This document shows, one piece after another, positions 24,887 through 33,446 of a stretch of 64,000 nt of DNA (the stretch's first letter is position 1; every line of letters starts with the position of its first letter). The position numbers were made by a program, and so were the translations under genes. Source of the DNA: Sphingomonas profundi (GTDB taxonomy: Bacteria > Pseudomonadota > Alphaproteobacteria > Sphingomonadales > Sphingomonadaceae); NCBI RefSeq assembly GCF_009739515.1, contig NZ_CP046535.1, positions 3,891,501-3,955,500 of the forward strand, read 5' to 3'. The notes below the pieces were generated by a model. That model saw only the letters and a program-made list of their open reading frames with translations, was not told where the DNA came from and did no database searches.

Positions 24887-26980
24887 CTATCTGGACGCCT
24901 TCTTCTGTGCCGTCATCGCAAAACCATGCGCCGCCGTGCGCAGATATTGCCGCACGCCGTCGAGTTCCGCCTGGGTCAGCTCCTCGAAGCGCGGCATCCC
25001 GTTCGGCACCAGCGCGCCGTCATGCACCACGCTCTCGAACGCGGCCTTGTCCTGCGGGACAGGCGAGGCGCGCAGATCGGGCGCCAAGCCTGCCGCCTTG
25101 ACGTCAAGCCCGTGGCAGACGAGGCAGCGCACGCCATAGACCGAGGCGCCAGTCGCCGCGAGACGGGCATCCGCCCTGAATGTCGGATCGGCGATCGGCT
25201 GGGCCTTGAACGGGGGCGGGGCGGGCGGCAGCTTGGCCGTGCCGTCCAGCGCGAAGGTGAGCACGCGGCGCAGCTGGGTGCGGGCATCCCAGCCGAAGCG
25301 CGCCACCTTCTCGCCGAACAGCGCGCCGCTCGATCCGAAGCCGGCCAGCACGGTGACATATTGCCGGCCGCCTGCGCGGTAGGTGATCGGCGGTGCCAGC
25401 ACGCCCACCTGCGCGTCGAAGCTCCACAGCGGCTTGCCGGTGGCGGCGGCATAGGCGTTGAAGCGGCCGTCCGCCTGGCCCTGGAAGACGAGATTGCCCG
25501 CCGTCGCCATCGTGCCGCCGTTCCAGAAGCCCGGGGTGGGCACGCTCCACACCTGCTTCTGCTTCACCACGTCCCATGCCAGGAGCGCGCTGGTGCCGGC
25601 GCCGGGCAAGGTGGAATCGAGGTTGATGTTGACCGCCGCATCGTTGGCCGCGCCGGGAATGCGCTTCCACGTCTTCCCGTCTATCCCGCGATCGTCATAG
25701 GTGCCGGGCAGTTCCAGCTTGGGGATGTAGACGACGGCGTTGCGCGGATCATAGGCCATCGGCATCCAGTTGTGCGCGCCGTTGGGACCGGGCCAGAGGA
25801 TCGTCTGGCTCTTGTCTTCATAGCGCATGTTGGCCACCTCGACCGGGCGGCCGGTGTTCAGGTCGATCCGCGTCGCCCAGTTCACCTTGGCGATCGGCTC
25901 CGCCGAGATCAGCTTTCCGTTGGTGCGGTCGATCACGTAGAAGAAGCCGTTCTTCGGCGCCGTCATCAGCACCTGCCGCTTGCGGCCAGCGATCATGAGG
26001 TCCGCCAGCTGCATGTCCATCGCGGCGTTATAGTCCCAGCTTTCGCCGGGGTTGGTCTGGTAATGCCATTTGTAGGCGCCGGTCTTGGCGTCCAGCGCGA
26101 CGATCGACGAGAGAAAGAGGTTGTCGCCCTTGCCGGCGCTGCGGATGCGCCAGTTCCACGGCGCGCCGTTGCCGGTGCCGATATAGACGGTATCGCTGCC
26201 GGCATCGTAGGTCATCGCATTCCACACGGTGCCGCCGCCGCCATATTTCCAATATTCGCCGGCCCAAGTCGTGGCCGCCATCTCCATGGCCTTGTCCTCG
26301 AACCCGTCGGCCGGGTTGCCGGGCACGGTGTAGAAGCGCCAGAGCATTTTGCCGGTCTCGGCATCGTAGGTGGTCACGTAACCGCGAATGTCGCCGACAT
26401 CGGCGCCGCCATGGCCGATGATCACCTTGCCGTCGAACACGCGAGGCGCGCCGGAGATGAAGCGGGTATCGTCTTTGCCCACCGTCAGGGCGGACCAGAT
26501 CTCCTTGCCGCTTTTCGCGTCGATGGCGACGAGGCGACCGTCCTGCGTGCCGACATAGAGCTTGCCGTTCCACCAGGCGAGGCCGCGTATGCCCCAGCCC
26601 TGGCGCAATTTGTGGCCGGCGGCCTCGGCGGCGTGCGGATCATATTCCCACAGCAGCTTCCCGCTCGTCGCCTCGAACGCGCGGACTACGCTGTAGCCGG
26701 TCGCGGTGTAGAGCACCCCGTCCACCGCCAGCGGGCCGCTCACCGAATTGCCGACCGGCAGATCCGCATACCAGGCCAGCTTCAGCCGCCCGATGTTCGT
26801 CTCGTCGATATCCGCCAGCGGGCTGAAATGCTGTTCGCCGAAAGTGCGGCCGAACGCCGCCCAGTCCCGCCCGTCACTGTCATCCAGCAACCGTTCCGCG
26901 CCGCGCGGCGCCGCCTGCCCCATCAGCATCGCGAAGCCGACGATCGCGCCGAGCCGGCCGATCCGCCGCACCCGATTCAT
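24887..26980 (-). CDS. PQQ-dependent alcohol dehydrogenase with C-terminal cytochrome c (quinohemoprotein)
   Basis: 697-residue periplasmic enzyme oxidising an alcohol with pyrroloquinoline quinone and passing electrons to a fused cytochrome c. A signal peptide (about residues 1-29) is followed by an eight-bladed propeller (NIGRLKLAWYADLPVGNSVS, GAPRVFDGKVIIGHGG, GGGGTVWNAMTYDAGSDTVY, KNGFFYVIDRTNGKLISAEP) and a heme site CLVCHG near residue 618. The vicinal Cys-Cys pair of methanol-type enzymes is absent: the equivalent reads RQGWGIRGLAWWNGKLYVG. The ATG at 26980 overlaps the upstream stop as ATGA; another ATG lies four codons earlier. With the cytosolic alcohol dehydrogenase it gives two routes for alcohol oxidation. 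Confidence 0.9.
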   Translation of the reverse strand: MNRVRRIGRLGAIVGFAMLMGQAAPRGAERLLDDSDGRDWAAFGRTFGEQHFSPLADIDETNIGRLKLAWYADLPVGNSVSGPLAVDGVLYTATGYSVVRAFEATSGKLLWEYDPHAAEAAGHKLRQGWGIRGLAWWNGKLYVGTQDGRLVAIDAKSGKEIWSALTVGKDDTRFISGAPRVFDGKVIIGHGGADVGDIRGYVTTYDAETGKMLWRFYTVPGNPADGFEDKAMEMAATTWAGEYWKYGGGGTVWNAMTYDAGSDTVYIGTGNGAPWNWRIRSAGKGDNLFLSSIVALDAKTGAYKWHYQTNPGESWDYNAAMDMQLADLMIAGRKRQVLMTAPKNGFFYVIDRTNGKLISAEPIAKVNWATRIDLNTGRPVEVANMRYEDKSQTILWPGPNGAHNWMPMAYDPRNAVVYIPKLELPGTYDDRGIDGKTWKRIPGAANDAAVNINLDSTLPGAGTSALLAWDVVKQKQVWSVPTPGFWNGGTMATAGNLVFQGQADGRFNAYAAATGKPLWSFDAQVGVLAPPITYRAGGRQYVTVLAGFGSSGALFGEKVARFGWDARTQLRRVLTFALDGTAKLPPAPPPFKAQPIADPTFRADARLAATGASVYGVRCLVCHGLDVKAAGLAPDLRASPVPQDKAAFESVVHDGALVPNGMPRFEELTQAELDGVRQYLRTAAHGFAMTAQKKASR

Positions 26981-29112
26981 GCTCCGGCCCATGCGCCATT
27001 CCCTTCCGTCGTCATCGTCCCGTCCGCCCAGATCGCCAGCGCATCGAGCGCCTCGATCTCGGTGCCGCTCGCGCGCAGCGGGTTCACCTCAAGCGAGACG
27101 AGGTCCGGGCCGAACCCCAGCGCGACATCGCCGATCGCCGCGATCACCCGCGCCAGCGCCGCGCGATCGACCGGCGGCGCGCCGCGATAGCCGTCCAGCA
27201 GGCGGGCGGTGCGCAGCTCGCCGAGCATCTCCAGCACGTCCTCCGGCGTCGCCGGCAGCAGCCGCAGGCTGGTATCGCCGAGCAGTTCCACCCATACCCC
27301 GCCCAGTCCCACGGCCAGCGCCAGCCCCCATTGCGGATCGCGCACCACCCCGGCGAACAGCTCCACGCCGCCCGCGCGCATCGGCGCGATCAGCACGCCG
27401 TCGATCCGTGCCTCGGGCGCGGCGCGTCGGGCACGCTCGATCAGGGTACGGAAGGCGTCGCGCGCCGCCTGCTCGCCCTCCACGTTCAGGATCACGCCGC
27501 CGATGTCGCTCTTGTGGAGGATATCCGGCGAGGCGATCTTGCAGGCGGCTGGGCGCCGCAGCCGGGCGACGGCTTCGGCCGCCGCATCGGCATCGGCCAC
27601 CAGCATCGTCGGCACCACCGGCACGCCGCGCCCGCCGAGGTAGTCGAGCGTCTCGCGCTCGCCGCGCGGCCGGGGGCCGGGCGACAGGGGGACAGCCGCC
27701 CGCGCGCCCGGCACTCGATCCAGCCGTACCGACCAGCGAAAGGCGTGGGCGATCGCGGCAAAGCCATGCTCCACGCCGCAGCCCAGGAAGGGCACGCGGC
27801 ATTCGTCCGCCACCGCCCGCATCGCCGCCGTCACCGGCTTCACCGTGGTGCTCATCACCACGGTGGGAGCCGGGGAGACGGCGATGGCGCCGCCAATACG
27901 CCGCAGCACCTCATATTGGATGCCCTCGGGCTGCTCGGGCATGTCGAAGATCACCGTTGCCAGGCCGACATTTGGATCGCGGCCAACGGCGCCGAGCGCA
28001 CGCCCGAACAGGGCGGGATCGAGCACCGCCGCCCCGGTCACGTCCAGCGGATTGTTGGCGGTGCCGAATTCCGGCATCATGGCCGCCAGTTCCGCCAAGG
28101 TCCCGGGCGTGAACTCGGCCATGTGCGCGCCCGCCGCCTCGGCCCGATCGGAGGCGATCTCGCAGATGCCGCCGGAGATGGCGACGATGCCCAGATTGGG
28201 CCGGCGCGGCGGTTCGATGCGGGAGATCAGCTCCGCCGTCGCCACCATCTCCTCGATCGAGCCGGCCCGGATGATGCCGTGCTGGTGACACGCCGCGGTG
28301 AACACGCCGTCGTCGCCCACCAGCGATCCGGTATGGGCCTGCGCCGCCTTGGCGGTGAGTTCGCCGGCGCCCACCTTCAGCACGACGATCGCCTTGTGGG
28401 TGGCGGTGGCGCGCGCCGCCGCCGCGATCAGCGTATCGGTATCGCGCGCGCTCTCCACGAAGGCGGCGATCACCTTAATGCGCGGATCGTCGACGACGAA
28501 GTCTATCGCCCGCGCGACGGTGACGTCCACCTCGTTGCCGGTGGAGATGGTGTAGCCGACGCCGACGCCCTGCTGCGCGGCGAAATCGGCGATATAGGAA
28601 GCGGTGGCGCCGCTCTGCGAGACGATCGCGACACGGCCCGGAGGGGCCATGCGCAGCGTGCTCGTCCAGATCGGCACACGATCGAGATGGTTGACGAAGC
28701 CGAGACAGTTCGGCCCGAGCAGGGTGACGCCGTGGGCCCGCGCCAAGGCGGCGAGTTCCCGCTGCCGTTCCTGCCCGTCCAGCCCCGTCTCAGCGAAGCC
28801 GGAGGTTAGGATCACGGCGTTGCGGATGCCGGCCTCGGCAAGATCGGCGAAGCTGTCCGGGATCGCCGCTGTCGGCACCATCAGCAGTGCCGAATCCACC
28901 GGCGTGCCGATCGCCGCGCAGCTGGTGGCGGCGGTACGATCATAGATGCGGCCGCCCTTGCGGTTGACCAGATGGACGGCGCCGTCGAAGCCCAGCGACA
29001 CCAGATTGGCGTGGGCGATGTTCGACCAGAAGGATCGTTCCGTCGCGCCGACGAGGGCTATCGAGCGGGCGCGGAACAGGCCGGCGAGACCGGCGACGGC
29101 CGGTTCAGCCAC
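26977..29112 (-). CDS. Acyl-CoA synthetase (ADP-forming), fused alpha-beta
   Basis: 711-residue NDP-forming acyl-CoA ligase: CoA-binding domain (LFRARSIALVGATERSFWSN), succinyl-CoA-ligase-like flavodoxin domains (GPNCLGFVNHLDRV, GRVAIVSQSGATASYIADFA, AHTGSLVGDDGVF, the region holding the phosphorylated His in the family) and a C-terminal ATP-grasp domain (RRPAACKIASPDILHKSDIGG, GVILNVEGEQAARDAF, VSLEVNPL). Start GTG 29112 overlaps the aldehyde dehydrogenase stop; an ATG 16 codons upstream is less likely. It would activate the acid produced by the aldehyde dehydrogenase to its CoA thioester for beta-oxidation-like degradation. Confidence 0.88.
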   Translation of the reverse strand: MAEPAVAGLAGLFRARSIALVGATERSFWSNIAHANLVSLGFDGAVHLVNRKGGRIYDRTAATSCAAIGTPVDSALLMVPTAAIPDSFADLAEAGIRNAVILTSGFAETGLDGQERQRELAALARAHGVTLLGPNCLGFVNHLDRVPIWTSTLRMAPPGRVAIVSQSGATASYIADFAAQQGVGVGYTISTGNEVDVTVARAIDFVVDDPRIKVIAAFVESARDTDTLIAAAARATATHKAIVVLKVGAGELTAKAAQAHTGSLVGDDGVFTAACHQHGIIRAGSIEEMVATAELISRIEPPRRPNLGIVAISGGICEIASDRAEAAGAHMAEFTPGTLAELAAMMPEFGTANNPLDVTGAAVLDPALFGRALGAVGRDPNVGLATVIFDMPEQPEGIQYEVLRRIGGAIAVSPAPTVVMSTTVKPVTAAMRAVADECRVPFLGCGVEHGFAAIAHAFRWSVRLDRVPGARAAVPLSPGPRPRGERETLDYLGGRGVPVVPTMLVADADAAAEAVARLRRPAACKIASPDILHKSDIGGVILNVEGEQAARDAFRTLIERARRAAPEARIDGVLIAPMRAGGVELFAGVVRDPQWGLALAVGLGGVWVELLGDTSLRLLPATPEDVLEMLGELRTARLLDGYRGAPPVDRAALARVIAAIGDVALGFGPDLVSLEVNPLRASGTEIEALDALAIWADGTMTTEGNGAWAGA

Positions 29113-30523
29113 GCGCGACCACCAGTGTCTGCGGGTTGGTGTAGGCGAGCAGGCCGGCAAGGCCGTTCTCCACCCCGACGCCCGATTGCTTGTGGCCGGC
29201 GAAAGCCAAATGCGGCGCCAGTTCGTGAATAGTGTTGATCCACACCGTGCCCGCCTCCAGCCGGTCGGCGATCGCCTGCAGCCGCGCCGGATCGCGGCCC
29301 CATACCGAGGCGCCGAGGCCGTAGATCGAGGCGTTGGCGCGGGCGACCACCTCGTCGTCCGAACCGAATTTCAGCAGCGGCAGGATCGGGCCGAACGCTT
29401 CCTCCGCCACGATCGGCGCATTGTCCGGCGGATTGTCGGCGATGCTGATCGGCGCGAAATAACCCGTGCCGGGCGTGACCGTACCGCCGGCGAGGAAGCG
29501 GATGCCGCCGGCCCGCGCCGCATCCAGCATCGCGACGATGCGGCGATATTGCGCCGGGTTCTGGATCGGGCCGATCTGCGTGCCTTCCGCCGCGCCATCT
29601 CCTACCACCACGGTGGCGGCATAAGCGATGAGCGCGGCGGCCAGCCGGTCATACACGGCCTCGTGGACGAACATGCGCTTGGTGGCGAGGCAGAATTGGG
29701 CGTTGTTGGCGAAGGCGGCCCAGAACAGGCGTGGCGCCAGCGCCTCCACGTCCGCATCCTCGAGCACGATCGCGGCATCGTTGCCGCCCAGCTCCAGCGT
29801 GATCCGCTTCAGATCGTCGGCGGCGCTGCGCATGATGGCGCGGCCGGTGGCGGTGGAGCCGGTGAAGCTCACCTTGTCGATACCGGGATGCGCCGTGATC
29901 CACGGGCCGAGCCGATCGCCGCCGCTGATCACATTGAAGATGCCCGGCGGCAGGATGTCCCGCGCGATCTCGCCGATCGCCAGGGTGGAGAGGGGGGTGA
30001 AGGGGGAGGGCTTCAGCACCAAGGTGTTGCCGGTGACGAGCGCCGGCGCGATCTTCCACGCCGCCAACCCCACCGGAAAGTTCCACGGCACGATCGCGGC
30101 GACCACGCCCAGCGGCACGTGCCGCGTCTCGATTCGGCGCTCTGGCGTGTCGGTGACGATCTCGACCGGGACGTCCTGCCCGGCGACCTCGATCAGCCAA
30201 TAGGCGGCGGCGCCGATCTCTATCCGCGCGTCCGCCAGCGGCTTGCCCTGTTCGGTGGTGAGGATGCGGGCGAGCCACTCGGTCTCCGCGCCGATCCGCT
30301 CGCCCAGCCGGCGGACCAGCGCCTGCCGCTCGGGCAGCGCGGTGGCCCGCCAGCCGGGGAAGGCGCGGCGGGCTGCGTCGACGGCCTCGTCTAGCTGCGC
30401 CTGCGACGCATCCGGCACGCGGGCGACCGCGGCTTCCGTCGCGGGGTTGATCACGTCGAAATGCTCGGCGGCGTCGGCAGCGCGGCCGTCGATCGTCATC
30501 GTGACGGGTTCGTCGCTCATCAT
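29105..30523 (-). CDS. NAD(P)-dependent aldehyde dehydrogenase
   Basis: 472-residue ALDH-superfamily enzyme. Catalytic Cys is C278 (NNAQFCLATKR), general base E244 (TLELGGND) and the oxyanion Asn N148 (VPWNFPVGL). NAD-binding FTGSTATGRAIM is intact and length is normal. ATG 30523 follows GGGAGA; a second ATG is next to it. It lies 17 bases after the alcohol dehydrogenase and overlaps the acyl-CoA synthetase start, so aldehyde oxidation is physically linked to both flanking steps. In acyclic monoterpene degraders the equivalent step is geranial to geranic acid; similarity to that enzyme was not measured. Confidence 0.92.
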   Translation of the reverse strand: MMSDEPVTMTIDGRAADAAEHFDVINPATEAAVARVPDASQAQLDEAVDAARRAFPGWRATALPERQALVRRLGERIGAETEWLARILTTEQGKPLADARIEIGAAAYWLIEVAGQDVPVEIVTDTPERRIETRHVPLGVVAAIVPWNFPVGLAAWKIAPALVTGNTLVLKPSPFTPLSTLAIGEIARDILPPGIFNVISGGDRLGPWITAHPGIDKVSFTGSTATGRAIMRSAADDLKRITLELGGNDAAIVLEDADVEALAPRLFWAAFANNAQFCLATKRMFVHEAVYDRLAAALIAYAATVVVGDGAAEGTQIGPIQNPAQYRRIVAMLDAARAGGIRFLAGGTVTPGTGYFAPISIADNPPDNAPIVAEEAFGPILPLLKFGSDDEVVARANASIYGLGASVWGRDPARLQAIADRLEAGTVWINTIHELAPHLAFAGHKQSGVGVENGLAGLLAYTNPQTLVVARG

Positions 30524-30540
30524 AGTCTCCCGGGCGGGGG

Positions 30541-31650
30541 TCAGGCGGGGCACAGCACCGCCTTGAGCACGCCGCCGGCGTGGCTCTCGGCGATGGCGCG
30601 ATCGATATCCGCCAGCGGATAGCGGGTGATCAGCCGGTCGAACGGGAAGCGCCCTGCGCGCCACAGGTCGACGAGCCGTGGGATGAAGACCTGCGGCACG
30701 CTGTCCCCCTCGATGATGCCGCGCACGGTGCGGCCGGAGAGCAGGCCGGTGATGTCCAGCGACACCTCCGCGCCACAGGGCGCGACGCCCAGCACGCCGC
30801 AGGTGCCCGGCACGGTGAGCGCGTCCACCGCCTGCCGCAGCACGGCCGGAACGCCGGTGCATTCCAGCGTGAAATCGGCCCCGCCGCCGGTGATCGCCTG
30901 GATCGCCGCCACCGTATCGCCGGCGGTCGCGTCTACGATGTGGGTGGCGCCCAGTTCCCGCGCCAGCGCCAGCCGCTCGCCGCTGCGATCGATCACCACC
31001 ATCGTCGTGCAGCCCGCGATCACCGCCGCCAGCAATGCCGAAAGGCCGACCGCTCCGGCGCCGAAGATCGCGATGCTGCTGCCCGGCGGCGGCATGAGCG
31101 CGTTGAGCACCGCGCCCGCCCCGGTCTGGATGCCGCAGCCGAGCGGACCCATCAGTTCCACCGGCACCTCGTCCGCGATCTTCACCACGCTGCGTTCGGC
31201 GGCCAGCGCGTGGCTGGCGAAGGAGGACTGGCCGAAGAAGCGGCCATGCAGCGCGCAGCCGGCGCCGTCATGGATGGCGGCACCGCCAGCCCGCGCGCCG
31301 GTGAAATTGCGCTGGTAGAATTCGCGGCAATAAGCCGGCTTGTCGCGGCGGCAATTGTCGCATGTGCTGCAACTGTCGAACGAGAGGACGACATGATCGC
31401 CGGGCGCGACGTGGCCGATCGCCGACCCCACCGCCTCGACGATGCCGGCGCCCTCATGCCCCAGCACCGCCGGCAGCGGGAATGGCGCAAGCTGATCGCG
31501 CGCGACAAGATCGGTATGGCAGATGCCGACGCCGGCAATGCGCACCAGCACCTCGTGCGGGCCGGGTTCGGCCAGCGTGGCGGGTTCGATCGAGAAGGCG
31601 GCCCCGGCGCCACGCATTGCCGCAACGGTGATCGTGCGCGCCGTCATCAT
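30541..31650 (-). CDS. Zinc-dependent alcohol dehydrogenase (benzyl-/terpene-alcohol type)
   Basis: 369-residue medium-chain zinc alcohol dehydrogenase. Catalytic-zinc ligands C44 (GICHTD), H65-E66 (GHEGAG) and a later Cys (GPLGCGIQTGAG); structural-zinc Cys 94, 97, 100 and 108; Rossmann motif IFGAGAVGLSALLA. The layout and GCGIQTGAGAV segment are those of aryl/benzyl alcohol dehydrogenases, the same subfamily as geraniol dehydrogenase. GGAGAG precedes the tandem ATGs. First gene of the seven-gene operon, divergent from the LysR regulator across 151 bases. It should oxidise an allylic, benzylic or primary alcohol to the aldehyde for the next enzyme. Confidence 0.92.
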   Translation of the reverse strand: MMTARTITVAAMRGAGAAFSIEPATLAEPGPHEVLVRIAGVGICHTDLVARDQLAPFPLPAVLGHEGAGIVEAVGSAIGHVAPGDHVVLSFDSCSTCDNCRRDKPAYCREFYQRNFTGARAGGAAIHDGAGCALHGRFFGQSSFASHALAAERSVVKIADEVPVELMGPLGCGIQTGAGAVLNALMPPPGSSIAIFGAGAVGLSALLAAVIAGCTTMVVIDRSGERLALARELGATHIVDATAGDTVAAIQAITGGGADFTLECTGVPAVLRQAVDALTVPGTCGVLGVAPCGAEVSLDITGLLSGRTVRGIIEGDSVPQVFIPRLVDLWRAGRFPFDRLITRYPLADIDRAIAESHAGGVLKAVLCPA

Positions 31651-31714
31651 CTCTCCTTCGGTCCCCGTTGCGGGGTCTTGTGGCAGGAGTGGGCGAGTGG
31701 CCGCGCGTCGTCCA

Positions 31715-31736
31715 ATAAATGTGTTAGGCCACTTAT
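31715..31736. promoter_or_regulatory. Inverted repeat in divergent catabolic promoter
   Basis: ATAAATG-N8-CACTTAT (7-base arms, one mismatch pair) in the 151-base gap between the alcohol dehydrogenase operon and the LysR gene. Position and dyad symmetry fit a LysR-type regulator binding site controlling both directions. Confidence 0.45.
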
Positions 31737-31801
31737 AGAGCCAGGCTATGAGAATATGCTGGCCGGACGCATGAGCGATCAGCGCGCGGAGGGGATGCCG
31801 G

Positions 31802-32743
31802 ATGGACATGAGCATGAAGCCGCTGCGCTGCTTCATCGCGGTGGCGGAGCTGAAATCGTTCACCCGCGCGGCGGAGCGGGTGAACCTCACCCAGCCCAGC
31901 CTGTCGATCCAGATCAACCAGCTGGAGAAATACTTCGGCTTCCGCCTGTTCGATCGCTCCACCCGCCACGTCACGCTGACGCCGCCGGGCGCCGCGCTGT
32001 TCGACGATGCGACGCGCATGGTGCGCGAGAGCGACCGGCTGCTCAACGCGGCGCGATCGCTGCGCGGCGATCTTTCCGGTCGGTTGCGGGTGGGCGCCGC
32101 GCTCTACACGTTCGAAATCCCCGAGCGCCGGGCGGTGATCGAGGGCTTCATGGATGCGTGCCCCGAGATCGACCTGAAGGTCGACGCCCATACCCAGCAC
32201 GAGATCCTCGCCAAGCTGGCCGCGCACAGCCTGGACATCGCGCTCGTGATCGGGCTGGGCATGGCGGACGGCGACTATCAGGCGAGCGATCGTGCGGAGC
32301 TGACCTATCCGCTCGGCCTCTCCCGTCTGGTGCTGCGGCGGGAGCGGATCGGCCTGAACGTGCCGGCCGATAGCCCGCTGGCCGCGCATGACGTGATCCC
32401 GGCGGCGGCGCTGCGCGGCCAGCGTGTCGTCGTGCCGTCGGAGGAGCATGGCGCCAGCGTCGTCCGCCCGATCCTCGATCTGCTCGCGGCGAACGGGGCG
32501 GACCCGATCGTGCCGCCGGAGGCCACCGGCACCGCGACCGAACGCTACGGCTGCAAGTTCCGCCTGCCGGCGATCACCTTCGGCTGGTTCGCCCAGCAGG
32601 CGGGAGGCGGCATGGTGCGGCGGCCGATTGCGGGTTTCGATCTCCATACCGAGTTCGCGATCCTCAGCCAGCGATCGGAAGAGGAGGGGGCGGCGGCGCG
32701 CTTCCTCAACTTCGCGCGGCGGATTGATAGCGCAACCGCATAG
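31802..32743 (+). CDS. LysR-family transcriptional regulator
   Basis: 313-residue LysR-type regulator. Winged HTH: LRCFIAVAELKSFTRAAERV, NLTQPSLSIQINQLEKYFGF, RLFDRSTRHVTLTPPG. The effector-binding domain follows (LRVGAALYTFEIPERRAVIE, LDIALVIGLGM). GGAGGGG lies upstream of the first of three closely spaced in-frame ATGs. Divergence from the seven-gene operon and position ahead of the dehydratase-isomerase-like and TonB receptor genes make it the likely pathway regulator, responding to a pathway metabolite. Confidence 0.92.
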   Translation: MDMSMKPLRCFIAVAELKSFTRAAERVNLTQPSLSIQINQLEKYFGFRLFDRSTRHVTLTPPGAALFDDATRMVRESDRLLNAARSLRGDLSGRLRVGAALYTFEIPERRAVIEGFMDACPEIDLKVDAHTQHEILAKLAAHSLDIALVIGLGMADGDYQASDRAELTYPLGLSRLVLRRERIGLNVPADSPLAAHDVIPAAALRGQRVVVPSEEHGASVVRPILDLLAANGADPIVPPEATGTATERYGCKFRLPAITFGWFAQQAGGGMVRRPIAGFDLHTEFAILSQRSEEEGAAARFLNFARRIDSATA

Positions 32744-32821
32744 GCGCACCGGATTATCAATTGGCGGGGGTGCGGCGAAGGGCCGATATTGGCCAGAATT
32801 GTGCACGCAGGAGGGGAGAGG

Positions 32822-33247
32822 ATGGCTTGTTGCGCGGCGGCGATCTTCGTGATCGTCAACGTCCTCTATGGAGCGAGGCGCGCGCTGGTCTTCCTCTTCG
32901 GCCAGCGCCTGTTCGAGAGCAAGCGGGTGTGGCAGCCCAGCGCGAGCGTCACCTGGCAATTCGGCACCAAGCCGGCGATCGCAGGCGCCGCGCCGCGGTT
33001 GGGTTTCGCGACGGCCCGCGCGATGGCGCGGCAGCGGCCGGCGGCGGCCGCCTTCGCCTCCACCGCGATGCTGGCGGTCGGCCTGACGGGCTTCTGGTTC
33101 CTCACCAAGCCGGGCGTGCCCTCGCCCCTGCCCGAGATCGCCTTCATGCGCGGCATCCACGCTGCGATCTGCGGGCCAAGCGTTGACGCGGCGACGGCGG
33201 CGGCGGCGGCGCGCGAGTTCCGCTCCCGCCTGGCGCCCCGCGGTTGA
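32822..33247 (+). CDS. Small predicted membrane protein
   Basis: 141 residues. Strong GGAGGGGAGAGG site directly before the ATG and high third-position GC support the gene. N-terminal hydrophobic segment CCAAAIFVIVNVLYGARRAL and a second FASTAMLAVGLTGFWFLT, separated by a basic polar region, give one or two membrane helices. No family recognised. A TATCAATTGG motif lies at 32756-32765 upstream. It lies between the regulator and the dehydratase-isomerase-like gene and could be a partner of the latter's membrane domain; speculative. Confidence 0.6.
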   Translation: MACCAAAIFVIVNVLYGARRALVFLFGQRLFESKRVWQPSASVTWQFGTKPAIAGAAPRLGFATARAMARQRPAAAAFASTAMLAVGLTGFWFLTKPGVPSPLPEIAFMRGIHAAICGPSVDAATAAAAAREFRSRLAPRG

Positions 33248-33446
33248 AGCGGACGCGGTCGCGATCCTCGTCGTCCCACCATCTCCGCGTTGGTGCGGGC
33301 AGGCTCGTCTGGACGATTGATAATCAAACCGCATGATTGCGGCGCCCTTTCAATTTCACATTCCCCGCCGCGTGGCGCCAGATACGGTCAAGAGTGGCGC
33401 CGCTCAGCTGGCTCCCCGCAAAAGCGTGATGTCAGGAGAGATGTCG

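Noticed and set aside
24926..27190. 754-codon plus-strand frame across the PQQ dehydrogenase
   Set aside because: Pure antisense shadow of a high-GC gene with a clear product on the minus strand.
31733..33334. Long minus-strand open frame (533 codons) across the LysR gene
   Set aside because: It is antisense to the LysR regulator and the next gene; composition is Arg/His/Gly-rich with no family, as expected for a shadow of GC-rich coding DNA.
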